The notes: a model not told the origin generated them from the letters alone. DNA of 64,000 bases from Blautia parvula (GCF_020215665.1 NZ_CP084061.1:4617001-4681000), one strand, 5' to 3'; positions 46,687 to 55,429 are shown, counted from the stretch's first letter. Made by a program: numbers and translations.

Positions 46687-46884
46687 TCATCCGCCTCCTA
46701 CAAAGCTGACAATCTCATAGGTATCTCCATCCTGAACGATGATGTCAGCGTAACGGTTTTTGGAAAGAATATCACCGTTTCTCTCCACAGCGATGCGCTG
46801 CAGGGAATAACCCCGTTCCACTAGGAGGGTTTCCACTGTACAGGGGGCAGTAAGCTGAATGGCATTTCCGTTGATTGTTATCAT
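46687..46884 (-). CDS. thiS: Sulfur carrier protein ThiS
   Basis: 65 residues of the ubiquitin-like beta-grasp fold, with VETLLVERGYSLQRIAVERNGDILSK in the middle. It ends in Gly-Gly-Gly after SFV, giving the required C-terminal diglycine plus one extra Gly. The thiocarboxylate on this end donates sulfur to the thiazole. It ends one base before the TTG start of thiF. Confidence 0.93.
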   Translation of the reverse strand: MITINGNAIQLTAPCTVETLLVERGYSLQRIAVERNGDILSKNRYADIIVQDGDTYEIVSFVGGG

Positions 46885-46920
46885 TTGATATACCTCTTTA
46901 TGTATGTGCTGTGTGACTGC

Positions 46921-46950
46921 TTAACAGGTCTTCGCATTTGCAGTGCTGCT
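46921..46950. repeat. Partial copy of the GTAAC-type repeat
   Basis: AACAGGTCTTCGCATTTGCAG between thiS and thiC matches GTAGGTCTTCGCATTTACTG of the element at 13402 over about 18 bases; the flanks do not match. Confidence 0.35.
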
Positions 46951-46954
46951 TTTA

Positions 46955-48262
46955 TCATTCGTCATAGATGCTGACGATCTCGCCTTCCAGGATACGGTTC
47001 ATGTTCCTGACTGCGCAGAAATTACCGCACATGCTGCAGGTGTCCTCCTTTTCAGGCTTTGCCTCTGCCCGGTAGCGCCCGGCTTTTTCCGGGTCCAGAC
47101 AGAGACGGAACATTTCTTCCCAGTCCAGTTTCTTGCGGGCTGTACTCATTTGATTGTCCCAGTCGGCAGCGCCTTTTACACCTTTAGCAATATCTGCGGC
47201 ATGTGCTGCGATGCGGGAAGCGATAATGCCTTCCTTTACGTCCTCCAGATTGGGCAGACGCAGGTGTTCCGCCGGGGTCACATAGCACAGGAAGGAAGCG
47301 CCGTAGGTGGCTGCAATGGCACCGCCGATGGCAGCGGTAATGTGGTCGTATCCGGGGGCAATGTCTGTCACCAGGGGACCCAGCACATAGAAGGGGGCAC
47401 CCTGACAGAGTGTCTGCTGAATCTTCATATTGGCCTCAATCTGGTCAAGGGGCATGTGTCCGGGGCCTTCCACCATAACCTGTACATCCTTTTCCCAGGC
47501 GCGTTTTGTCAGCTCACCCAGAGTGATCAGCTCCTCGATCTGGGAAATATCAGAGGCATCCTGAATGCATCCGGGGCGGCAGGCGTCTCCAAGGCTCATG
47601 GTAATGTCGTATTCCCGGCAGATATCCAGAATCTCATCATAATGTTCGTAGAAGGGGTTTTCCTGGCCTGTCATTTCCATCCAGGCAAAGATGATGGAGC
47701 CCCCGCGGGAAACGATATTGGTCAGACGTTTGTTTCGTTTGAATTTTCCGGCAGTCTCTTTGTTGATGCCGCAGTGGATGGTCATGAAGTCCACCCCGTC
47801 CTCAGCGTGCATGCGGACAATGTCAAGCCACTGGCGGGAAGTGATCTCTTTCAGGGGTTTGTGATAGTAGACTACAGCGTCATAGATGGGGACGGTTCCG
47901 ATGATGGCAGGGCATTCTTTTGTCAGGCGTCTGCGGAAGGTGCGGGTATCCCCGTAGGAGCTCAGATCCATAATAGATTCAGCACCCATTTTTACCGCGT
48001 TGTTGACTTTTTCAATTTCCATGTCCATGTCTTTGCAGTCCCTGGAAATGCCCAGATTTACATTGATCTTCGTTCTGAGCATGGAACCAATGGCGTTTGG
48101 CTCCAGAGAGGTGTGTTTTTTGTTGCAGGGAATGATGACCTGGCCTTTGGCCATAAGAGCCATGAGTTCTCTGACATCCATCTGTTCTTTTTTGGCTGCC
48201 GATTCCATCTCTTTTGTGATAATGCCTTTTCTGGCAGCGTCCATCTGTGTTGTGTACTGCAT
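46955..48262 (-). CDS. thiC: Phosphomethylpyrimidine synthase
   Basis: 435 residues from the ATG at 48262 with AAAGGAG ahead; an earlier start would run into the riboswitch terminator. The C-terminal radical-SAM cluster motif CSMCGNFC (CX2CX4C) is present at about 408-415. It converts AIR to HMP-P. Motifs [13 protein letters not shown] and [15 protein letters not shown] are typical. It is the first gene of the thi operon, under the TPP riboswitch. Confidence 0.97.
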   Translation of the reverse strand: MQYTTQMDAARKGIITKEMESAAKKEQMDVRELMALMAKGQVIIPCNKKHTSLEPNAIGSMLRTKINVNLGISRDCKDMDMEIEKVNNAVKMGAESIMDLSSYGDTRTFRRRLTKECPAIIGTVPIYDAVVYYHKPLKEITSRQWLDIVRMHAEDGVDFMTIHCGINKETAGKFKRNKRLTNIVSRGGSIIFAWMEMTGQENPFYEHYDEILDICREYDITMSLGDACRPGCIQDASDISQIEELITLGELTKRAWEKDVQVMVEGPGHMPLDQIEANMKIQQTLCQGAPFYVLGPLVTDIAPGYDHITAAIGGAIAATYGASFLCYVTPAEHLRLPNLEDVKEGIIASRIAAHAADIAKGVKGAADWDNQMSTARKKLDWEEMFRLCLDPEKAGRYRAEAKPEKEDTCSMCGNFCAVRNMNRILEGEIVSIYDE

Positions 48263-48316
48263 GTAAATCTCCTTTCTGTGTGACACGGAAATGCCCGGAA
48301 GGAGATAGAAGAGGTG

Positions 48317-48345
48317 AAAAAAATGCACCCCTGATGGGGTGCACC
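48317..48345 (-). terminator. Terminator of the TPP riboswitch
   Basis: Minus strand: TGCACCCC pairs with GGGGTGCA (48343-48336 with 48331-48324), loop of four, followed by seven T. It stands between the aptamer and thiC, as expected for TPP-induced termination. Confidence 0.85.
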
Positions 48346-48369
48346 AAATATTACATAAACTTCTGGTTC

Positions 48370-48460
48370 GCTTCCTACGCCGGCATTATCCGTATCAGGT
48401 TCTCAGGGTCGAAATCCGTTCGTATTTCCTCTCAGCCGACGCGTCAGCTCCCCTTGCGTA
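48370..48460 (-). promoter_or_regulatory. TPP riboswitch (THI element)
   Basis: Minus strand shows GGGGAGCTGACGCGTCGGCTGAGAGG, then ACCCTGAGAACCTGATACGGATAATGCCGGCGTAGGAAGCG, a close match to the consensus (CTGAGA, ACCTGAT, GGATAATGCC, GCGTAGG). It is followed by a terminator before thiC. TPP binding should stop transcription of the thi operon. Confidence 0.96.
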
Positions 48461-48492
48461 TTCAATTGTTTTCAGGTATTTTTCCTGCCATA

Positions 48493-48521
48493 ATCATATA
48501 GCGGCTGGAGAAAATTGTCAA
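48493..48521 (-). promoter_or_regulatory. Promoter of the thi operon
   Basis: Minus strand: -35 TTGACA (48521-48516), 17 bp, -10 TATGAT (48498-48493). It starts just after the end of the GH31 gene. Confidence 0.8.
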
Positions 48522-48535
48522 CACTGAATTTTATA

Positions 48536-50533
48536 TTATATATTTTTGATCAGATATTCCTGTCTGCCATCCCGCAGAAATACAGGAAGGGTATCCATGG
48601 AAGCTTCCGCTTCGATCCACTGTCCGCCTTCCAGAATTTCACCCGTATGGGCATTGGTCCAAGTGCTGCCCTTAGGCAGATAGACCTTCCGCCTGAAGGC
48701 GTGGGGTTCCACAATAGGAGCCGCCAGAATGTCCGGGCCGTACATGTACTGGGTATCCAGTTCCCAGGTGTTTAAATCCTCCGGGAATTCATAGAACATG
48801 GTACGCATAACCGGAGCGCCTGTCTCGTGTGCCTCAGCCATAAGGCTTCTGGTATAATCCCGCATCATTTCACGGATCTCAATGAATTTCTTCATGATCT
48901 GGTAATTTTCTTCCCCATAACTCCAAATCTCATTGTCTGCGCCGGTTCCCTCAGTCTCCTCTCCGTCTGCTTTGTAGAGCGGTGTGCGCGGGAGGCGGTT
49001 GCCGTGAAGGCGCATAACAGGGCAGAAGGCGCCGAACTGGAACCAGCGGATCAGCAGTTCCTGGAAGTCCTTGTCATAAATGTTGCCGCCGTGGAAGCCG
49101 CCGATATCTGTGGTCCACCAGGGGATTCCGGAGAGCCCCATCTGCAGGCCGGCCACGATCTGGTTCCGGAAATCCTGATAGGTGGAGTGGATATCACCGG
49201 ACCAGATCAGGGCACCGTACTGCTGGCTTCCTGCCCATGCACAGCGCACCAGGTTCAGAACGTCCTCCTGGCCGGCTGCTTTCTGGCCTTCATAGAAGCC
49301 GCGGGCGTATTCTCTGGGGTAAATGTTTCCCTGCTGCATGACGCTTCCGGCATAGTAACGGTAGTTTTCGTAATCATAGGTGGTATATTCCGGTTCCGCT
49401 TCATCCAGCCAGAAGAGTTTGATTCCGTTTTCCCTGTAATTCTTTCTGCATTTCTCCCAGACATATTCTCTGGCCTCAGGGTTGGTGGCATCATAGAATA
49501 CATTGTTGCCCTGGAAATCCATCTGGACGTTCAGGCCGTGTTCTGTCTGGACGAGAAGACCCTTCTGGCGCATCTCCTTGAAGTTCTCACTGCGCCAGTC
49601 GATCTGGGGCCACACGGATACCATAAGTTCCATTCCGTAAGAGCGCAGTTCTTCCGCCATGGCCTTGGGATCCGGGAAGAAATGCTCATCAAAACGGTAG
49701 TCTCCGCACCGCGGCCAGTGATAATAGTCAACCACAAACACATCCACAGGAATGCCCCGGCGGTGATATTCTCTGGCAACAGACAATACCTGTTCCTGGT
49801 TATGGTAGCGCAGTTTGCACTGCCAGAAGCCCAGTCCGCATTCCGGCATCATGGGAGCGCGCCCTGTCACCTGGCTGTACTGAGATTCGATCTGAGCGGG
49901 AGTGTCGCCTGCTGTGATCCAGTAATCCATTTTTTTGGTGCTGTCAGCCCGCCACTCTGTCACATTTTTGCCAAAAGAGACACTGCCGATGGCGGGATTG
50001 TGCCAGAAGAAGCCGTAGCCTTTGCTGGATACATAGAAGGGGATGGATGCCTGGGAGTTTCTGTGGGCCAGTTCAATATTGCAGCCCTTCAGATCCAGGA
50101 TGTCCTGCTGATACTGGCCCATGCCGTATATTTTTTCATCCTTGTTGGCCTCAAAGCTGACCTTCAGACGGTAATCGCCGCCGATATAAGGGGAAAATTT
50201 ACGGGCCCTGCGGATCAGGGCGCCGCCGCCGTCCATCTCTTTGAGAAGTATTTCCTTTTTGTCGTTAAAGAAGGTGACAACCGCCGCGCTGTTCCAGCCT
50301 CTTGTGTCAATGAGAGCGGAGATTTTGCCGTTTGTGATCGTGGCAGTTTCCTCGTCTGCCTGAATCTGTGTGTGTGACGGTTCCTGTTCTTTCAGGGCAC
50401 TGCTTGAAAGGTCCAGGGGACCGGAGGGTACGGAAACAACTCTCAGGCTGTTTGCGCCCCATGCCATAATGCGGAGGGTTTCGCCGGCATTGTGGTATTC
50501 AATATAATTTTCGCTTTGGGTAAAGAATGACAT
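48536..50533 (-). CDS. GH31 alpha-glucosidase/alpha-xylosidase
   Basis: 665 residues from the ATG at 50533 (AGGAGG 7 bp ahead); a longer frame has no ribosome site. An N-terminal beta-sandwich precedes the GH31 barrel. The nucleophile Asp is in FWLDEAEPE (about 377) and the acid/base Asp is in IWSGDIHSTYQDF (about 447). FVVDYYHWPRCGDYRFDEHFFPDP and MRLHGNRLPRTPLY are family motifs. The WLDEAEPE form is common in YicI-like alpha-xylosidases, so both activities are possible. No signal peptide. The AraC gene upstream probably regulates it. Confidence 0.92.
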   Translation of the reverse strand: MSFFTQSENYIEYHNAGETLRIMAWGANSLRVVSVPSGPLDLSSSALKEQEPSHTQIQADEETATITNGKISALIDTRGWNSAAVVTFFNDKKEILLKEMDGGGALIRRARKFSPYIGGDYRLKVSFEANKDEKIYGMGQYQQDILDLKGCNIELAHRNSQASIPFYVSSKGYGFFWHNPAIGSVSFGKNVTEWRADSTKKMDYWITAGDTPAQIESQYSQVTGRAPMMPECGLGFWQCKLRYHNQEQVLSVAREYHRRGIPVDVFVVDYYHWPRCGDYRFDEHFFPDPKAMAEELRSYGMELMVSVWPQIDWRSENFKEMRQKGLLVQTEHGLNVQMDFQGNNVFYDATNPEAREYVWEKCRKNYRENGIKLFWLDEAEPEYTTYDYENYRYYAGSVMQQGNIYPREYARGFYEGQKAAGQEDVLNLVRCAWAGSQQYGALIWSGDIHSTYQDFRNQIVAGLQMGLSGIPWWTTDIGGFHGGNIYDKDFQELLIRWFQFGAFCPVMRLHGNRLPRTPLYKADGEETEGTGADNEIWSYGEENYQIMKKFIEIREMMRDYTRSLMAEAHETGAPVMRTMFYEFPEDLNTWELDTQYMYGPDILAAPIVEPHAFRRKVYLPKGSTWTNAHTGEILEGGQWIEAEASMDTLPVFLRDGRQEYLIKNI

Positions 50534-50663
50534 AATTTTCCTCCTGTAGATAAATAAGTTGTGTAGCGCTCTGGCCGGACAATCACGGCTGACGTTCATT
50601 TTCCAGTATTATAAGATTATCCCGGGGAAAAAACATCTATTATGATGTCAGGGTATATTAAAA

Positions 50664-51551
50664 TCATGTCATATTTCTAAACTGGCTGGGTGTCATTCCC
50701 GTTGCCTTTCGGAAAGATACGGCAAAGTAGTTGCTGCTGTCAAATCCTACAGCAAGAGCAATATCTATGACGGGAAGACCGGTCTCCCTTAACAGCGACA
50801 TGGAACGGTTAATGCGGTAGCGGTTCAGGTAAGAGACAGGGGTGGAGCGGAAAGATTTTTTGAAAAAACGGCAGAACTGTTCCCTGCTCAGGGAGACGGA
50901 TTTGGCAAGGGAATCAAGGTTTAAGGGGTTCTGGTAATTTTCATCAATGTATCTTAGAATCTTCTTTTTCCGCTCCTCATTTATATAGTCGGATGTGGAT
51001 TTTATATTGTGCTTTTCTTCTTTTATCAGAAGATGAAATAAAATCTGGTAAAGGTATCCCTTGATCAGCAGTTCCCGATAGGGATGGGAGGCGTGATAGG
51101 CTGCTGTGAGTTCCCCGAGGAGATGCTGAACAGCCTCACATTTCAAATCCGTGCCGTATATAACATAGGAGGACACAAAGCTGTTCTCAAAGAACGGATT
51201 TAACTGTCCGGCCTGGATGGCATCCTGATTTTTACTGGAAATAAAGTCAGGGTGGAACACAATGGAGGTAAAACGGCAGGTTTGATCCCTGTATTGATAG
51301 GCACCATGAAGCTGGTTTGGGGGGATCAGTACAATGGTGTCTTTTCCGGCAATGATGGAAATGCCGTCTACCACCAGCTCCATCATGCCTTCTGTCACAA
51401 AGAGGATTTCTGCCTCCTCATGCCAGTGGTTGTAAAGGATCAGCCCGTTTTCGCAGTATTCCATGTCCTGATATACCTGAAGGGGAAATTCATGGCTTCC
51501 GTGGGCTGCTTGTTCTTTTAAATTATCATTGACGGCTGGATCGATATTCAT
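50664..51551 (-). CDS. AraC-family transcriptional regulator
   Basis: 295 residues. The N-terminal cupin (about 20-120) contains NHWHEEAEILFVTEGMMELVVDGISIIAGKDTIVLIPPNQLHG. The C-terminal AraC pair (about 195-295) contains LNLDSLAKSVSLSREQFCRFFKKSFRSTP and LPVIDIALAVGFDSSNYFAVSFRKATGMTPSQF. It lies directly upstream of the GH31 gene on the same strand and is its probable regulator. Confidence 0.92.
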   Translation of the reverse strand: MNIDPAVNDNLKEQAAHGSHEFPLQVYQDMEYCENGLILYNHWHEEAEILFVTEGMMELVVDGISIIAGKDTIVLIPPNQLHGAYQYRDQTCRFTSIVFHPDFISSKNQDAIQAGQLNPFFENSFVSSYVIYGTDLKCEAVQHLLGELTAAYHASHPYRELLIKGYLYQILFHLLIKEEKHNIKSTSDYINEERKKKILRYIDENYQNPLNLDSLAKSVSLSREQFCRFFKKSFRSTPVSYLNRYRINRSMSLLRETGLPVIDIALAVGFDSSNYFAVSFRKATGMTPSQFRNMT

Positions 51552-51568
51552 ATAAGGAGTCTCCTATA

Positions 51569-51613
51569 ATAAAAAAAGGCATTCAGGATTAAGAAGCTTC
51601 CAGAATGCCTTTA
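51569..51613 (-). terminator. Terminator of the threonine aldolase gene
   Basis: Minus strand: AAAGGCATTCTGG pairs with CCTGAATGCCTTT around a short loop (about 51577-51612), followed by a T-run (51576-51571). Confidence 0.85.
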
Positions 51614-51634
51614 CATTAAGTTTAAGTTCAGGTG

Positions 51635-52675
51635 TTATCTGTTGAATTTGGCTGCCAGATCCTCAAACTCTGAGGCGAAATCCCTGACTGCATCCTCACT
51701 GGTTGCCCAGGAAGTACAGAATCTGAGGCAGGTGTGTTCCGGATCGGGTTTGCACTGGAAGGTGGTCAGAAATCTTTCGTTTACCGCTTCCGCCAGAGCA
51801 TCCGGGAAGATAGGGAATACCTGGTTGGTAGGTGCCGGCGCCAGAAGCGGGATGCCTGCTTTTTCAAACACATCCTTAAGAATCTGTGCCATGGCAACAC
51901 CTTTGCGTCCAAGCTCCAGATACAGCCCTTCTTTAAAAAGTTCCTCGAACTGAACGCCCATCATCCAGCCCTTTGCAAGGATTGCTCCGTGCTGTTTCAT
52001 ATTGAAGCGGAAATGGTCTTTAAATTCTTCTTTTACAATAACAAGAGCCTCGCCGAACATGGCGCCCACTTTCGTTCCGCCGATGTAGAAGGCGTCACAT
52101 AGATCCGGCAGGTCCGGGAAGGTCAGGTGTGTCTCCTCCACAGCCAGGGCCATAGCCAGGCGCGCGCCGTCCATGTACAGATACAGGTCGTGGCGTTTGC
52201 AGAAGGCATACAGAGTTTCCAGCTCTTCTTTGGTGTAAACAGTTCCCACCTCTGTGGGATTGGATATATAAACCAGGCGTGGTTCCACCCAGTGTTCATT
52301 TTCATGTAATTTTAAGACAGGACGAATCAGGTCCGGTGTCAGTTTTCCGTCATCAGCGGGAATGGAAAATACCTTATGCCCCGTGGATTCAATAGCCCCG
52401 GTCTCGTGAGTGTTGATGTGACCGGTATCGGCACTTAAAACAGCTTCATATGGACGCAGAATATGGGAGATAAAAGTCAGGTTGGTGAGAGTACCTCCGG
52501 CGATGAAATGAATGTCCACGCTGTAATCCTCAAGTGCTTCCTGAATCAATTCCCTTGCGTTGTCACTGTGCTCGTCCAGTCCGTATGAATTGTTCTGGTG
52601 ATAATTGATGGTTTCCAGCGCCCTGAGTATGTTAGGGTGCGCTCCTTCACTGTAATCATTCTGAAAACTATACAT
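51635..52675 (-). CDS. Low-specificity threonine aldolase (PLP enzyme)
   Basis: 346 residues from the ATG at 52675 (AAAGGGG ahead); upstream in-frame codons cross a promoter. The N-terminus MYSFQNDYSEGAHPNILRAL and the PLP-lysine motif GGTKVGAMFGEA (Lys about 205) are typical of the L-threonine aldolase/beta-eliminating lyase fold. It cleaves threonine or allo-threonine to glycine and acetaldehyde. Single-gene unit with its own terminator. Confidence 0.92.
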   Translation of the reverse strand: MYSFQNDYSEGAHPNILRALETINYHQNNSYGLDEHSDNARELIQEALEDYSVDIHFIAGGTLTNLTFISHILRPYEAVLSADTGHINTHETGAIESTGHKVFSIPADDGKLTPDLIRPVLKLHENEHWVEPRLVYISNPTEVGTVYTKEELETLYAFCKRHDLYLYMDGARLAMALAVEETHLTFPDLPDLCDAFYIGGTKVGAMFGEALVIVKEEFKDHFRFNMKQHGAILAKGWMMGVQFEELFKEGLYLELGRKGVAMAQILKDVFEKAGIPLLAPAPTNQVFPIFPDALAEAVNERFLTTFQCKPDPEHTCLRFCTSWATSEDAVRDFASEFEDLAAKFNR

Positions 52676-52798
52676 GGCAAAAATCCCCTTTTCCTGTATT
52701 TCTATCCGCATCCGAAGTCCGTTTTTCAGGCTCCGAATGACATGCTGCTGTTTCAAGCTACATTCTATCACACTTTGCAGGAAAAACAAATCATTTCG

Positions 52799-52827
52799 TT
52801 GAAAATGTCCGTTTTTGTTGATATAAT
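52799..52827 (+). promoter_or_regulatory. Promoter upstream of the YhcG-like gene
   Basis: -35 TTGAAA (52799-52804), a 17-bp spacer and -10 TATAAT (52822-52827). The -10 is inside a 25-bp direct repeat, so a second TATAAT occurs at 52898-52903 without a good -35. Confidence 0.6.
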
Positions 52828-52921
52828 GGGCGCAACGAGCCAAGTGGGAGCTTGCTCACATTTGGCGACTGCAGAAGATTGGGAACGCAGTTCGCAATAT
52901 AATGGGCGCAACGAGGCAAGT
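52821..52921. repeat. 25-bp direct repeat pair
   Basis: ATATAATGGGCGCAACGAG plus CAAGT at 52821-52845 and 52897-52921, one base different, 76 bp apart, enclosing 51 bp. It stands between the divergent threonine aldolase and YhcG-like genes. Confidence 0.8.
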
Positions 52922-52979
52922 TTTGGATGAACTGTTGGATTGATATAACACATTATGATGTTCATGAGGAGAGGTGTAT

Positions 52980-54023
52980 ATGGAAGAGACCGTAAATAAA
53001 TTATTTCAAGATATAAATCATCTCATACAGGAGTCAAAAACAAAAGTAGCGGCCGTTGCTAATGCGGAAATCACAATATTATTTTGGAATATTGGAAATC
53101 GAATTAATGAAGATGTATTGGGAAACGCCAGAGCTCAATACGGAAAGCAGATAGTCGTGACGTTGTCACGACAATTAACAGCATATTATGGTAACAGTTA
53201 TGATGAGAAAAAATTACGAAGGATGATGCAGTTTGCAAAAAGTTTTCCTTCGTTGGAGAATGTCGTTACACTGTCACGACAATTATCCTGGTCACATTTC
53301 GTTGCATTGATTCCTGTAAAAGATGATGTTGCACGAGATTTTTATGCGGAATTATGCAGATATGAAAAATGGAATGTCAGAACATTGCGGAAAAAAATAA
53401 GTGGCATGTTGTATGAAAGAACCGCAATCAGTTCAAAGCCAGAAGAATTGATCAGACAGGAGATTGCGGAACTAAAGAATAAAGATAAAGTGTCTCCGGA
53501 TATTGTTTTTCACAATCCATATTTTCTTGATTTTACCGGATTAAGAGGTAATTTTAAAGAAAAAAACCTTGAAGAAATGCTGTTGACCGAACTGGAGAAA
53601 TTTATAATGGAGTTAGGAACAGGATTTACATTTGTTGAACGGCAGAAGCATATGGTAATAGACGGTGAGGATTTTTTTCTGGACATGTTGTTTTTCAACA
53701 GGGCATTACATAGATTGGTAGCGGTAGAACTAAAACTCGGAAAGTTTAAGGCGTCGTATAAAGGACAGATGGAATTGTATCTGCGCTGGTTGGAAAAGTA
53801 TGAAATGCAGGACGGCGAGGAAACTCCTTTAGGGCTGATTTTATGTACAGAAGGAGGAAACGAGCAAATTGAACTTTTACAGTTAGATAAGGCGGGCATT
53901 CGTGTTTCACAGTATTTGACTGTTTTGCCGGAAAAGCATTTGTTAACAGAGCAGATTAACAGAGCATTAGAGGAAGCCAGAGAACGTCAGGCAATGGAAT
54001 ATGATGATGAGTATGATGATTAA
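52980..54023 (+). CDS. YhcG/DUF1016-type PD-(D/E)XK nuclease
   Basis: 347 residues from the ATG at 52980 (GAGGAG ahead). The N-terminal DUF1016 helical domain (about 1-170) contains ILFWNIGNRINEDVLG and TLSRQLSWSHFVALI. The C-terminal nuclease domain (about 180-335) has catalytic residues in DEDFFLDMLFFNR-like GEDFFLDMLFF and VAVELKLGKF (D...ExK). Members are linked to restriction and defence islands and mobile DNA (family knowledge). Base use is AT-richer than the neighbours, which suggests transfer. No restriction-modification genes adjoin. Confidence 0.85.
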   Translation: MEETVNKLFQDINHLIQESKTKVAAVANAEITILFWNIGNRINEDVLGNARAQYGKQIVVTLSRQLTAYYGNSYDEKKLRRMMQFAKSFPSLENVVTLSRQLSWSHFVALIPVKDDVARDFYAELCRYEKWNVRTLRKKISGMLYERTAISSKPEELIRQEIAELKNKDKVSPDIVFHNPYFLDFTGLRGNFKEKNLEEMLLTELEKFIMELGTGFTFVERQKHMVIDGEDFFLDMLFFNRALHRLVAVELKLGKFKASYKGQMELYLRWLEKYEMQDGEETPLGLILCTEGGNEQIELLQLDKAGIRVSQYLTVLPEKHLLTEQINRALEEARERQAMEYDDEYDD

Positions 54024-54127
54024 CAAGCACTAAGAAATAAAGTTAAGTGTGAAATATAAAAGTGAAATTGAACCGCAGTGTGCATCTGCTGGCGCAGCGA
54101 TCCGGGTGAGAAGAGAGGTGAGGTTGT

Positions 54128-55315
54128 ATCAAAATAGGTGAGGTTTCAAAATTACTGCATATATCCCAGGATACAATCCGCTACTACATGGAGCTGGGCC
54201 TTCTGGTTCCCGGGAGACATGGGAATCTGTATGATTTCAGTGAGGACAGTATTGAGGACATCCGCTGGATTCATAAGCTGAAGGAAATGGGATTCCTGTT
54301 GAAAGAGATCCAGAAAGTTTTGTCTCTGCGGCGCACTTCCAACTGGGTAGAACCCCAGGAAATAGCCGAGTACCTGATTCTTCTGGACAAAAAGAAAAAA
54401 TCCCTGCGAAAGGATATTAAAAATATCGAAGATGAGATTGCGCGTATAGAAGAGGAAGAGAAATCCTTTGCCATCGAGACAGCAGGGGATAAAGTGCTAG
54501 TGGGCGCTCCCCTAAAAGCGTTGGAATACCTGCGCTGTCCTTTCTGCGGAGAAGCCTTTGCCGTTGAGCAGGTGCAGATGAACAGCAGATATATTTATAA
54601 TGGAAAACTGGCCTGTTCCTGCGGATATGCCCTTGAGATCAGGGACGGGATCATTTTGTCACCCAGCGCGGCAGATGAAGCGGACGGGGGTGCGGATCTG
54701 GAGCGGGAAAAATATAAAGATCTTCCCGCATCTGTGGTGACGATGCTGCAGAGAAGCTATAACTTTCTCCTTCATCGTATTTCAGGGATGCAGCTCTATG
54801 ACAGGGTGGTTATGGAGACGGATATCAATGAATTTTTTTATTTGTATACGCATTTTAGAAAAATAGAGAACCGTGTGCTGTTCATCATTACAGACCGTTA
54901 TCCACAGGTGCTCAGAATGTACAAAGAGAGGATTGAGTACCTGAAGCTTGACCTTGACATTCTGTATATTGCCGATGGAAGCGGTAATTATCCTTTGAAA
55001 AAGGGAAGCGTGGATCTGCTGATCGACTATTTCAGCTCGAATTACAGAGAAACATGCCGCGGGGAATCTATGTCCGGCCGGATGCTGGAATATCTGAAGG
55101 AAAACGGCGAGATTATAGGCTGCTATTTCTCCGGAAAAAATGAAGGAAGAATATTTGATAAAAAACAGTTCCTTGAGGAAATGAAAGGGAATGGATATGC
55201 CCTTATAAAGGAGCGTACCATCGAATGTCCGGTGGAAGTGGGAAAAGGGAACCAGCTTTTGCTGTATGAGGTCAAAGCAGAGGAAAGTACAGCGGCACAA
55301 AAGACAGTCACATAA
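54128..55315 (+). CDS. MerR-type regulator fused to a zinc-ribbon and methyltransferase-like domain; start codon unclear
   Basis: The MerR helix-turn-helix reads KIGEVSKLLHISQDTIRYYMELGLLVP, coded from about 54131. No ATG, GTG or TTG stands in frame ahead of it: the frame is stopped at 54119, and codons are GGT, TGT, ATC (54128), AAA. The first ATG (54188) would delete half the HTH. A ribosome site GAGGTGAGG precedes ATC, so ATC may be the start. A coiled coil follows (about 75-115 of the ATC form), then a Cys ribbon (CPFCGEAF, CSCGYALE) and a C-terminal domain like a SAM methyltransferase (VDLLIDYFSSNY). Target unknown. Confidence 0.7.
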   Translation: MKIGEVSKLLHISQDTIRYYMELGLLVPGRHGNLYDFSEDSIEDIRWIHKLKEMGFLLKEIQKVLSLRRTSNWVEPQEIAEYLILLDKKKKSLRKDIKNIEDEIARIEEEEKSFAIETAGDKVLVGAPLKALEYLRCPFCGEAFAVEQVQMNSRYIYNGKLACSCGYALEIRDGIILSPSAADEADGGADLEREKYKDLPASVVTMLQRSYNFLLHRISGMQLYDRVVMETDINEFFYLYTHFRKIENRVLFIITDRYPQVLRMYKERIEYLKLDLDILYIADGSGNYPLKKGSVDLLIDYFSSNYRETCRGESMSGRMLEYLKENGEIIGCYFSGKNEGRIFDKKQFLEEMKGNGYALIKERTIECPVEVGKGNQLLLYEVKAEESTAAQKTVT

Positions 55316-55375
55316 AAGACAGCCACGCAGAAGACAGCAGTACAGAGGACAGCCACACAGAAGACAGATGCACAA
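55301..55375 (+). repeat. 15-bp tandem repeat across the stop codon of the MerR fusion gene
   Basis: Five units of 15 bp, consensus AAGACAGCCACACAG. Unit 1 (55301-55315) ends in TAA, the stop of the gene; units 2-5 continue in the same frame and would read KTATQ, KTAVQ, RTATQ, KTDAQ. Confidence 0.8.
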
Positions 55376-55377
55376 AA

Positions 55378-55429
55378 AACAGGCCGACGACCGGAAGGGG
55401 ATTCTTTCGGTCATCGGCCTGTTTGTTTC
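55378..55429 (+). terminator. Terminator after the MerR fusion gene
   Basis: AACAGGCCGACGACCG (about 55378-55393) pairs with CGGTCATCGGCCTGTT (55408-55423) with one mismatch, then TGTTT. Confidence 0.75.

Noticed and set aside
46943-48283. 446-codon open frame opposite thiC
   Set aside because: It lies fully antisense to a clear thiC with catalytic motifs, has no ribosome site and its product resembles no family; a shadow of codon bias.
48827-50377. 516-codon open frame opposite the GH31 gene
   Set aside because: Antisense to a complete GH31 with both catalytic Asp motifs; no start signal or domain.
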